Shown in pieces: positions 42,500 to 49,828 of a DNA stretch of 64,000 nucleotides. Within the stretch, counting starts at the first letter, position 1; the number at the start of each line of letters is the position of its first letter. Below the pieces are notes generated by a model that had not been told where the DNA came from, searched no databases, and saw only the letters and a program-made list of their open reading frames with translations. A program made the translations under genes and the position numbers. This DNA is from CAYFFZ01 sp049976505 (lineage in GTDB: Archaea > Thermoproteota > Nitrososphaeria > Conexivisphaerales > UBA164), in the NCBI GenBank assembly GCA_049976505.1, contig JBMFIC010000002.1, positions 86,634 through 150,633 of the forward strand, in the 5' to 3' direction.

Positions 42500-43337
42500 C
42501 GATCTCGGCCTTCTTCTTAAGCTGCTGCAGAAGCTCGGGGACCTTCGTCAGGGGCCTGGGCGTCGTGCCGTACCTGACTGACTGAATCTCTGCAAGGATG
42601 CTCAGCGAAATGTCTGATGGCTCCTCGCCGCCTCCTATGTCAAGTCCCATGGGAGCCCTTATCTTGAGAAGCTTTTCCTCAGGATACATTCCGTAGAGCT
42701 CGTTAAGATATTTGAGGGTCTTTACAGGGCTTGCGATCACCCCTATGTACTTAAACTCATGCCTGAGCAGCTCCTTGAGGATCTCCAGCTCTAGATCAGC
42801 TGAGTAGTACATGACCGCTACGTAGACGTTCTGGCCCTTTGGTATCCTTTCCACCGCCTCCTTTGGCTTTGCTATGATTATTTCGGATGCCTCAGGGAAC
42901 CTCTCCTTTGTCGCGTACTCTGGCCTGTCATCGGCCACGACTATTCTGAAGCCCAGCTGGCTTGCCATCCTGCTAAGGGCCTGACCGACATGTCCTGCCC
43001 CGAATATCACGAGCACGTCCGATGGATTTACGACCTTGAAGTAAAGAGTGACAGCTCCTCCACAGGCGGACCCAAGCTCGCTAGTTGCAGGTATATCGAC
43101 AAGGCCGCCCTGCCCCTTGGAGAGAAACTCGAGGGCCTTATCAACGGCAAACTTCTCAAGAGCGCCTCCTCCAACCGTTCCAAACACCTTGCCATCCCTG
43201 GTCACAAGCATGGCAGCCCCCTCATGCCTCGCGCTGTGCCCCTTATAGCTCACGACAAAGACCAGGACGTATCCCTCTCCCCTTTTGGAGAGATCGTTCA
43301 TCTTCTCGGCAATTGCTGCCATCTCCCTTGCTGACAT
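42492..43337 (-). CDS. XdhC/CoxF-family protein
   Basis: 281 residues. The N-terminal XdhC domain (about 1-100) includes GHSARHEGAAMLVTRDGKVFGTVGGGALE (motif VGGGALE) and SACGGAVTLYF. A Rossmann domain follows, with VIFGAGHVGQALSRMA near residue 112 and ADDRPEYA. XdhC/CoxF proteins help mature molybdenum hydroxylases such as xanthine or CO dehydrogenase. No molybdenum enzyme genes are in the window. ATG 43337 with an AT-rich promoter. Confidence 0.88.
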   Translation of the reverse strand: MSAREMAAIAEKMNDLSKRGEGYVLVFVVSYKGHSARHEGAAMLVTRDGKVFGTVGGGALEKFAVDKALEFLSKGQGGLVDIPATSELGSACGGAVTLYFKVVNPSDVLVIFGAGHVGQALSRMASQLGFRIVVADDRPEYATKERFPEASEIIIAKPKEAVERIPKGQNVYVAVMYYSADLELEILKELLRHEFKYIGVIASPVKTLKYLNELYGMYPEEKLLKIRAPMGLDIGGGEEPSDISLSILAEIQSVRYGTTPRPLTKVPELLQQLKKKAEIVK

Positions 43338-43388
43338 AAAATAGCTAAACGTATCAGTTTATTTAAAAGTTATTATTAAAATTAATGA

Positions 43389-43565
43389 TTATCTTCTCTT
43401 ATCCGTAATGAACTCGGTGTATCCGCACCTGCCGCAGTACCATCTGTCCTTGTGCTTGGCCATGAAGGTGCCCGTGCCGCATTTCGGGCAGAACCTGTTG
43501 ATCCTCTTCAGAACGGCGCCCTCGACCTGATAGAGCTTCCATATCTGAACCGTTTTCCCCTTCAC
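43389..43565 (-). CDS. rps27ae: 30S ribosomal protein S27ae
   Basis: 58 residues read from the minus strand. It starts GTG (43565), overlapping the rps24e stop by 3 bp (GTGA). Sequence features: basic N-terminus VKGKTVQIWKLYQ and a four-cysteine zinc ribbon FCPKCGTGTFMA...YCGRCGYTEF, then a basic tail. This is the archaeal S27ae, which lacks the ubiquitin part fused in eukaryotes. The S24e-S27ae order is the normal archaeal arrangement. Confidence 0.9.
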   Translation of the reverse strand: MKGKTVQIWKLYQVEGAVLKRINRFCPKCGTGTFMAKHKDRWYCGRCGYTEFITDKRR

Positions 43566-43879
43566 TTCTTCTCAACCTTCTTCTTTCTCATTTCATCGTA
43601 TGCCTTCTTCCTTTCCTCCTTGGGCAGCATCCTGAGCCACAGGTATTTCTTAATATGCATCCTGGCAAGCTTGATGTCGTCATAAACGTAGAAGAGACCC
43701 TTCAGATTCCTCATGCCGAAAGTCCCCTTAAGGTAAACAGGAATAACGTTCTCTGGGCTCTTCTTCAGCTCCTTAGCTATGGCTTCTGCTGCATCCTTTC
43801 TCGAGACCTTCCCGTTACCATCCGTAAACTCGTACTCTACCTCGTATCTTTTCAGGAAGGGATTGTACACCGCCCTCAT
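43562..43879 (-). CDS. rps24e: 30S ribosomal protein S24e
   Basis: 105 residues. NPFLKRYEVEYEFTDGNGKVSRKDAAEAIAKEL near the N-terminus (motif NPFLKR) and LKGTFGMRNLKGLFYVYDD further on are typical; the C-terminus is very basic (KKKVEKK). Part of a two-gene ribosomal operon with rps27ae, overlapping it at the stop/start. ATG 43879 (or TTG upstream) with AT-rich promoter between it and the next gene at 43950. Confidence 0.92.
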   Translation of the reverse strand: MRAVYNPFLKRYEVEYEFTDGNGKVSRKDAAEAIAKELKKSPENVIPVYLKGTFGMRNLKGLFYVYDDIKLARMHIKKYLWLRMLPKEERKKAYDEMRKKKVEKK

Positions 43880-43949
43880 CCTCTCAACTTATTTTTATAA
43901 TAACGTTTTTAAGCGTTTTCCCTCAATTGAGCCGGCGGCTGTTCCATGG

Positions 43950-45569
43950 CTATTGCTGCTTCAACTCCGAATCCGCCTGCGTATTATAACCGCCAAGAAA
44001 CGTTCTCTGCATGAGGCTCCTGTAACGGTTAAGCTCATCGGGCCTGCTCATGATAAGAAATGGGAGGAGAAACTTGGTGCTGACTGCCCTCCTGTATATC
44101 TCCTCGGCTTCCCCATATCCCTCCCTAAAGCTCTCGAGGAACTTCCTCACCAAGTCGTCCTTCTTGATAAAGGACAGAGAGTAGTAGACGAACTCGGACA
44201 CGTCCCATCCCTTGTCCTCATTGTCAGCGGCATCCCTGAACTGCTCAAGATCCACTATGTAGACCTTGTCCCCGCTTACGAGGAAGTTCTCAGGCTTTGA
44301 GTCCCCCATCGCAAACCCAGCATCGTGGATCCTCCTGAGAACGCCTGCTACGGCAGCTACGAGCTGAAGAGCGATTCCAGATTCTGAGGCCTCCCTGATG
44401 TAATCGAGAAGGCTTCTGCCCTCAATGTACTCCTTGACAAGAAGCTTCTTTTTGAGGTGAACAGCTATAATGTTCTGAATGCTGATTCCCATGCTCCTCA
44501 GCCTGACGGAGCCCGTGTACTCGTTATACATCCTTCTGAAGGGGGACATATCAAAGGGCTTGACTGGCCTTCCAACTATACCCAGCACGTACCATTTCAT
44601 CTCGCTCCTGCCCTTGAACTCCTTTATAACGTAGCGCTTGCCGTTGGACTCGACGACCTTTATTCCGTACAGCGGGTTCAGAGCGCCCCCTATCCTGTAG
44701 GACCTATTAGCCTGAAGCTCCTTTTCGACGCCTCCCCAGATGAGCCTCGATTCGGAGTCGAGCGAGAGAAGGAGCTCTGGCCTCTTCAGGTATGGATTCA
44801 CCTCCTTTGAATCGACCGACCTCTTGAACTTTGAAACGAACTCATTGATGTAAACGTCGATGGGAACCTTCCCGCTCTTGCTGTGAAACAAATACTGCTT
44901 TATTGCGAGCTGGAAGTAGTACAGCTCATCTATCGCTGGCATCTGAGGGAGCTTTGAGCCCTTCTTTATCCTCACGTGCCCATCCTCTAAATTGATAAAG
45001 TCAAGCTGCTGCGCTGCCATTCTGAACCCCGCAATCGTCATTGGAAGGTTTCTCGTCTGAAGCTCCCTGGAGTAAGTTTTTGCATAGCTGTAAAGCGCTG
45101 GAGGGTAGATCTGATACCTCTTCTTGAGCTTTGAGAAGAGGAAGTACTCAAGGGGCACCTTTAGCTCGTACACAAAATCCTGGAAGTCCTTGTAAAGCTC
45201 TGCAACCTCCTCCGAGATGACCCTTTTCTTGTATTCCACCTCGATCTCCCTTATAGTGCTCTCCCCATAAAGTGGAACGTAAGGATTAAGGAGCCTGCCC
45301 ACAACGAACTCTCCAAGGCTTCCCGACCTGGCATCTTTATAAGTTTCATCCAAATCCGAGACAAGGGCTGAGTAGTTTACGCCCCCGCTTTTAAAGTAGA
45401 AGTACCTGACCTTTTCCCTGAAGCTCCTCGCAAGGACAAGAACATCAACGTCGCTGTCTGGCTTGGCGTAGCCGGCCACGCTGCTGCCGTAGAGGGAAAC
45501 TGACGCTATGCAGATTCCGCTTCCCCCGAAATACGTTAGCACGTCATCCAGGGACTTCTTCAGGTCCAA
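43950..45569 (-). CDS. Nucleotidyltransferase-kinase fusion protein
   Basis: 539 residues. Residues ~20-110 form a minimal nucleotidyltransferase: LYGSSVAGYAKPDSDVDVLVL, with G28-S29 and the metal-binding D40/D42. A helical middle part follows. From about 300 to 520 lies a RIO/Bud32-like kinase: candidate lysine in KRYVIKEFK near 310, catalytic loop MGDSKPENFLV near 420 and the metal-binding Asp in VYIVDLEQF near 438. The usual HxD His is replaced by Gly (MGD), as in some atypical kinases. This is not any standard tRNA enzyme that I know. It is the last gene of a tight operon after eIF1, a zinc ribbon and a putative zincin. Confidence 0.7.
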   Translation of the reverse strand: MDLKKSLDDVLTYFGGSGICIASVSLYGSSVAGYAKPDSDVDVLVLARSFREKVRYFYFKSGGVNYSALVSDLDETYKDARSGSLGEFVVGRLLNPYVPLYGESTIREIEVEYKKRVISEEVAELYKDFQDFVYELKVPLEYFLFSKLKKRYQIYPPALYSYAKTYSRELQTRNLPMTIAGFRMAAQQLDFINLEDGHVRIKKGSKLPQMPAIDELYYFQLAIKQYLFHSKSGKVPIDVYINEFVSKFKRSVDSKEVNPYLKRPELLLSLDSESRLIWGGVEKELQANRSYRIGGALNPLYGIKVVESNGKRYVIKEFKGRSEMKWYVLGIVGRPVKPFDMSPFRRMYNEYTGSVRLRSMGISIQNIIAVHLKKKLLVKEYIEGRSLLDYIREASESGIALQLVAAVAGVLRRIHDAGFAMGDSKPENFLVSGDKVYIVDLEQFRDAADNEDKGWDVSEFVYYSLSFIKKDDLVRKFLESFREGYGEAEEIYRRAVSTKFLLPFLIMSRPDELNRYRSLMQRTFLGGYNTQADSELKQQ

Positions 45570-46225
45570 TTCAGAAACCTCTTGAGGGATTCCTCAGGCG
45601 TGTAGCTCAGAAGGGATGAAACGTTGACACGAACAGCGTTGTCCTCGGGAGCGATGTACTCCACAGGCAGATTCCTCGCAAACCACTTCTTTATCGTCCT
45701 CCTGTTCAGGTTCTGATCGTTCAGGCCCATGGAGAACTTCTCCTTCAGGAGCCTGATGATCCTCCTGCCCCTCCTGAACACCTTTTCGGGATCGTAGAGC
45801 TGATTTTCATCCCTGAAAACGCTCTCAAAGACGCTGGTCATGGTCTCATCTGAAGCAACTGAGAATGACCTGATTGAGGCAACGAAGTTGACGTAGTGGA
45901 GCATCTCGTGCGCTAGCACCGCAAGGATTGTATCCTTCGAGGCGTAAAGGATCAGAGGAGGGGTAACCTGGACGACCGTGTAAAGAGCCCCCTCGTAGCT
46001 GAACGGAAAGAATCTGGAATAAATAATTGAGAGCTCTGAGGGAGGCCTTCCCATTGCGATCGCTCTTGGATAGATGTACCACTCAGGGTACTTTATTCCT
46101 GAGGCCTTCTCGATCCTGGCTATCGCATCCCTTGCCTTATTAGCGCCAGCTACCAAATCCTCATAAATTTCAGATGGAAGCTCATTCTTCTGAATGCTTT
46201 CATTGATCCTTACTAGTGGATCCAT
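45560..46225 (-). CDS. Putative zincin metallopeptidase (HEMLH motif), function unknown
   Basis: 221 residues. VLAHEMLHYVNF near residues 107-118 is an HExxH zinc motif (HEMLH), with a DETMTSVFES segment downstream that could give the third ligand. There is no signal peptide, so it would act in the cytoplasm. The remainder is not recognised. It overlaps the zinc-ribbon gene at its start by 26 bp and the nucleotidyltransferase-kinase gene at its end by 10 bp, so all three are almost certainly made together. Peptidase activity is inferred from the motif only. Confidence 0.65.
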   Translation of the reverse strand: MDPLVRINESIQKNELPSEIYEDLVAGANKARDAIARIEKASGIKYPEWYIYPRAIAMGRPPSELSIIYSRFFPFSYEGALYTVVQVTPPLILYASKDTILAVLAHEMLHYVNFVASIRSFSVASDETMTSVFESVFRDENQLYDPEKVFRRGRRIIRLLKEKFSMGLNDQNLNRRTIKKWFARNLPVEYIAPEDNAVRVNVSSLLSYTPEESLKRFLNWT

Positions 46226-46361
46226 ATATAATCTCTAAGTAAAGAGCCCCCTTATAACCACATCTTTTACAGATAAAGAAGTCGCTGGGCGCTCCTGAAA
46301 CCACTTCGGATAACGGGGTTAAAGGGCCACCGCACCTAGGACATACCTTGACCCTTTTCAT
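46200..46361 (-). CDS. Small zinc-ribbon protein, 53 aa
   Basis: A short frame reads MKRVKVCPRCGGPLTPLSEV, continues with a SDFFICKRCGYKG knuckle and ends STSKDQ. Two CxxC pairs (C7/C10 and C33/C36) form a classic zinc ribbon. The ATG overlaps the eIF1 stop as ATGA (46361-46358) and the 3' end runs 26 bp into the zincin gene. It may bind RNA, ribosome or the operon partners. The clean overlaps and zinc ribbon make it a convincing gene despite its size. Confidence 0.8.
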   Translation of the reverse strand: MKRVKVCPRCGGPLTPLSEVVSGAPSDFFICKRCGYKGALYLEIIYGSTSKDQ

Positions 46362-46660
46362 TGCATCACTATGTTCTCCTGCTTGAACCCCATTTCCACC
46401 AGGTACTGAACAACCTTGTCCCTGTGGTCTCCCTGAAGGATGATGCTCTCATCCTTAGCCGTGCCGCCGCATGCGAGCTTCTTCTTGAGCTTCTTGGCTA
46501 TGTCCTCTATGTCTATGCCCTTTATGTCAGAGAACTGAATTATCGTCGTTGGCTTGTTGTACTTCCTTGTTTCGAGCTTGACAAAGACCCTTGCCGTCTC
46601 CTTGGAGATTTCCTCCGGTATCAGCTCGTTCGTATACGCAAACGGCTCGAAATCATCCAT
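46358..46660 (-). CDS. Translation initiation factor eIF1 (SUI1) homologue
   Basis: 100 residues, single SUI1 domain: VKLETRKYNKPTTIIQFSD, the basic turn and LKKKLACGGTAKDESIILQGDH near residues 60-81, which is the conserved CGGT...ILQGDH block of SUI1. In archaea aIF1 promotes accurate start-codon choice and mRNA binding on the 30S subunit. The first ~20 residues are an acidic extension. It leads the overlapping operon with the zinc ribbon, the putative zincin and the nucleotidyltransferase-kinase gene. Confidence 0.92.
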   Translation of the reverse strand: MDDFEPFAYTNELIPEEISKETARVFVKLETRKYNKPTTIIQFSDIKGIDIEDIAKKLKKKLACGGTAKDESIILQGDHRDKVVQYLVEMGFKQENIVMQ

Positions 46661-46772
46661 TCTTTTATCGCTAATAACTTGAGCTCACTTATATATAAAC
46701 TTATTTTACGATGTTGATCGTTACATGCCGATCCGAAAAAATTCAAAACGAAATAAATATTGAAGCGATGTT

Positions 46773-46778
46773 AGGAGG
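46773..46778 (+). promoter_or_regulatory. Shine-Dalgarno that fixes the DsrE-family start
   Basis: AGGAGG lies 4 nt before ATG 46783, an ideal spacing. The frame is open further upstream to ATG 46711, but the ribosome site and the family pattern (MKALFFIITG) show that 46783 is the real start. It is one of few strong Shine-Dalgarno sites in this window. Confidence 0.7.
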
Positions 46779-46782
46779 GACT

Positions 46783-47121
46783 ATGAAGGCGCTCTTCTTT
46801 ATAATAACAGGAAGGGAGAACCCTGAACGCTTCAGCCTCGCACTAACAATAGCGGCCAGGTCTGCCATGAACAAAAGATACGATGATCTCAAGGTGATCT
46901 TCTATGGGCCAGGAGAGGAATATCTTACGTCAATAACCGGGCAGGACCTTGAAAACTTCAGCTACCTCCTCAAAAACGGCCACGTGGACAGCGCGTGCGT
47001 CAACTACGCAAACATGAAGAATCTGAAGAATCAGCTGCTGAAGATCGGCATCAACCTTCTACCAACAGGAGAAAGGCTGGCCTACTTCGTAAACCAGGGC
47101 TACGAAATAATAACGTTCTGA
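46783..47121 (+). CDS. DsrE-family (sulfur-transfer-fold) protein
   Basis: 112 residues. MKALFFIITGRENPERFSLALTIAARSA and LKVIFYGPGEEYL match the Rossmann-like DsrE/YchN fold; the C-terminal NQGYEIITF is also typical. DsrE/TusD proteins often carry a persulfide cysteine. Here a Cys appears in VDSACVNYAN about 70 residues in, close to but not certainly at the usual site. A role in sulfur relay is only a possibility. Its 3' end is 13 bp from the convergent oxidase gene stop. Confidence 0.75.
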   Translation: MKALFFIITGRENPERFSLALTIAARSAMNKRYDDLKVIFYGPGEEYLTSITGQDLENFSYLLKNGHVDSACVNYANMKNLKNQLLKIGINLLPTGERLAYFVNQGYEIITF

Positions 47122-47134
47122 AACCCCAAACTTT

Positions 47135-48382
47135 TTATTTTTCTCTCCAGACCAGGGCCACGTATATGACAACCACCAGGAGGAAGTTGAAGAAGGCGAA
47201 CAGGCCCAGCGAAAGATAAAGGAACGATGGCATCGCGTTCATGAGCCAGGAGAGATAATCCAGCGCGCTGGACAGCGAGGAAACCTTAAGCCATTCAGCA
47301 ACGTTCAGCGCGAACGGCAGGCCGTATTTGGACACGAGCTCCTCGGCCACCTGAAGAGGCGGAACGACGGCGTATGGGGCATGCGCCAGCAGATCCACAG
47401 CCTCGGAGATGTCAAGGATGGCAACAGAGAGCGGCCCTATCAGAACGCCGAGAGGCCTGCTTGCGGACCTGAAGGTAAGCAGCAGAACGGCAAACGCCGC
47501 AACAGCCAGCGCAACGTCCGCGTAGAATGCCGTTGAGAGGTTATATGTGGGTTTGTAAACAGGCTGATATGCAGATGGCAGGTACGATGGCGCTCTCCCG
47601 AATATGGACCAGGCCATGGTTGGCGAAAGCTGATAGACCTCATAAAGGTAGACCGATGCTGAAACTGCAAATAGCGCGCCAAAGACCAGAGCCAGCTTTC
47701 TCCCTATGCTTATTCCGAGATCCTGGTGCGGCAGTCCTTTGTATCTCAGGCTGAACCCAAACACCATCATGGCTCCAGTAAATGCCAGCGCGGCAAACAT
47801 CGTGCTAGCGTACAGCGAGGGGTAAAGGGGGTTGTCAAATGCCTGAGCGACGTTTACCATCAGGTCAAACCCCGTAAGCGATGAGTGATCAGGAACTATG
47901 GACGTTCCGGCGGGAAAGGCGGTGTACGCAAAGACCAGCCTGAACATGAGCGGTATTATCGAGGCCGAAATGGCCAGAAGGACTCCAAGCGCAGAGTGAT
48001 TCCTGTGATTCCATCTTCCGAAAGTCCTGTAGTACATGCCAATGACCGGTATCGTTATTATCACGCCGCCCACTATTGCGGTTGCCCAGACCGGCCAGAG
48101 GGCTATCCCAGCCAGGTTGGTGAAGACCGGCATAAGGCCCGCAAGAAACACCGTTATTATCGTGCCGAAAACCCCTCCTATCGCGTAAACCGCGATCAGG
48201 TAGTTAAGCATGGTTCTCACGAGCCGCATGTACCGCTCGTCGTTCCTTTTCCATCCAACATACTCAAGGAAAGGCGTAATCCAGAGTATGCCTAGAACGG
48301 TGTAGACGAGCGGCAGATGAACGTCAAAGGCCCATGAAAGAAGGCCCGCAACTATCGATGAGGATGATATCATGTTCATCAC
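47135..48382 (-). CDS. Cytochrome bd-type oxidase second subunit (CydA'-like or divergent CydB)
   Basis: 415 residues, about nine or ten membrane segments. It overlaps the first subunit gene upstream by 4 bp. Its helices (VYTVLGILWITPFLEYVG, IGGVFGTIITVFLAGL, VFAYTAFPAGTS) resemble the CydA fold more than a classical CydB, with a His in FDVHLPLVYT at a place similar to the heme-binding helix I of CydA. Some archaeal bd-type enzymes pair CydA with a second CydA-like subunit instead of CydB; this may be such a case. It would be the partner membrane subunit of a quinol-oxidising terminal oxidase. Confidence 0.7.
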   Translation of the reverse strand: MMNMISSSSIVAGLLSWAFDVHLPLVYTVLGILWITPFLEYVGWKRNDERYMRLVRTMLNYLIAVYAIGGVFGTIITVFLAGLMPVFTNLAGIALWPVWATAIVGGVIITIPVIGMYYRTFGRWNHRNHSALGVLLAISASIIPLMFRLVFAYTAFPAGTSIVPDHSSLTGFDLMVNVAQAFDNPLYPSLYASTMFAALAFTGAMMVFGFSLRYKGLPHQDLGISIGRKLALVFGALFAVSASVYLYEVYQLSPTMAWSIFGRAPSYLPSAYQPVYKPTYNLSTAFYADVALAVAAFAVLLLTFRSASRPLGVLIGPLSVAILDISEAVDLLAHAPYAVVPPLQVAEELVSKYGLPFALNVAEWLKVSSLSSALDYLSWLMNAMPSFLYLSLGLFAFFNFLLVVVIYVALVWREK

Positions 48383-49725
48383 CTCCTGCTAACGTACAGC
48401 CAAACGCCATAAACCGCTACAAATGGTATGGCAAGCGCGACCAGCGTTAGCAGGGCGACCTCCCATATCGGCATGCTCAGGTTTACGTTGAGGAGGGCGC
48501 TAACTGGAATGCCCTCTATCTGAGGAGGTCCAGAGCCTGCAGGAACGCTGGACACAAATACAAGCGGGTACCTGCCGGTCTCTGTGCTGATCGCTCCACC
48601 AATGCTTGCCATAATAGCTGATAGGGGTATAAGGTATTGGGATGCCATCTCAAGCCACGGCTCCAGCCTGTATACGAACCCCAGGCCCACCCTTTTAAGC
48701 TTCTGACCAAAGGCGTAGCTGAGCCCAAGAGCCAACGTCAGGATGCCAAGCAGAATTCCAAAGCCCACCATCATCACGAGATAGGTGAAGGTTACATAAG
48801 TTGGAGGCCTTATCGCTGCTGGCCAGCTGTAGTATCCCCAGAACTCGTGATTCAGGGTACCATACGCAACGAGGCTTGTAATGGGATCCACCCTGAGCCC
48901 GCTCCAGTACATCCCCTCAAAGGCCGCAAGCTTTAGCGGATCGTCGCTCAGGACCAGCTCGCCCTGAAAGTGCCCAAGCACTAGGCCCTGTATCAGGGTC
49001 AGGACGGAGATCGGGAGGAGCATGTGATTGAGGATCCTCTTCCTAAGCGGATCCCTGTCCCTGATGTACTTGTGGATGTAGATGCCTGCCACCAGGGACC
49101 AGCTCACCAGCAAGGCCGCAAGTATGCCGTGGAAGATGAAAACCTGAGCGCCGTACCAGTACATGTTCCAGCCATCAGATGGGGATTGCCACTCAAGAAC
49201 GTAGGTTATGGCCTTTGAGATAGACTGCCCTTGGCTCTGAAGATCCACGATGCTAAGGCCAGGCGGAAGCATTGAAAGGGACGCCATAACAGCAAGTATA
49301 TTGTACGCGCTCCAGTACCCACCGAAGGCCGCAACTACCCCTATCCCAAAATGAGCCCATCCGTTTCTTACTTTGTCCCAGGTCAGCGTGTAAAGTGGAA
49401 GCACTACTACCTCAAAAAGAAAGGCAAAGAGCTCAAGATAAAACGGAAGGGCTATTGCGCCCATAAGGGCTACGAAGTTGCTCCACACGGTCACGAGGCC
49501 AAACTCAACGAGGGTCCCATATGCGGCGCCAACTCCAAAGACAATCGTTGAAATAACGGAGAACGCCCTTGCCCTTTCACGGAGCGCCTCATCCTTAGTA
49601 ATTAAATACCTGAGCTCAAGAACCAGGGCAAGGGCGATCGTTCCAAGAAAAGTAGAGGCTAGGCTGAGATGCGCTATTATGCCTGAAGCTGTGAGAACCC
49701 TGAGAGGAGTGAGATCAACGAGCAC
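48379..49725 (-). CDS. Cytochrome bd-type quinol oxidase subunit I (CydA-like)
   Basis: 448 residues with nine or ten predicted helices. Candidate heme ligands are the His in ASGIIAHLSLAS near residue 19 and the motif SDDPLKLAAFEGMY later, which resembles the CydA quinol-binding Q-loop end (KxAAxE). ISTETGRYPLVF echoes the GRQPW motif of CydA with Gln and Trp changed. The Q-loop is short. Such oxidases reduce O2 with high affinity, so the organism likely uses oxygen at least at low levels. It starts the two-gene operon; no cydCD-type genes are nearby. Confidence 0.8.
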   Translation of the reverse strand: MLVDLTPLRVLTASGIIAHLSLASTFLGTIALALVLELRYLITKDEALRERARAFSVISTIVFGVGAAYGTLVEFGLVTVWSNFVALMGAIALPFYLELFAFLFEVVVLPLYTLTWDKVRNGWAHFGIGVVAAFGGYWSAYNILAVMASLSMLPPGLSIVDLQSQGQSISKAITYVLEWQSPSDGWNMYWYGAQVFIFHGILAALLVSWSLVAGIYIHKYIRDRDPLRKRILNHMLLPISVLTLIQGLVLGHFQGELVLSDDPLKLAAFEGMYWSGLRVDPITSLVAYGTLNHEFWGYYSWPAAIRPPTYVTFTYLVMMVGFGILLGILTLALGLSYAFGQKLKRVGLGFVYRLEPWLEMASQYLIPLSAIMASIGGAISTETGRYPLVFVSSVPAGSGPPQIEGIPVSALLNVNLSMPIWEVALLTLVALAIPFVAVYGVWLYVSRR

Positions 49726-49828
49726 ATGAGCTTCTTCGGCATGTTAAAATTTAAGCTTTGCCAACGACATTCGAATCAAAAGCAGAGATGGCGCACAAAA
49801 AGTTTCTGCAGCAGCAGGAAATCGAAAT

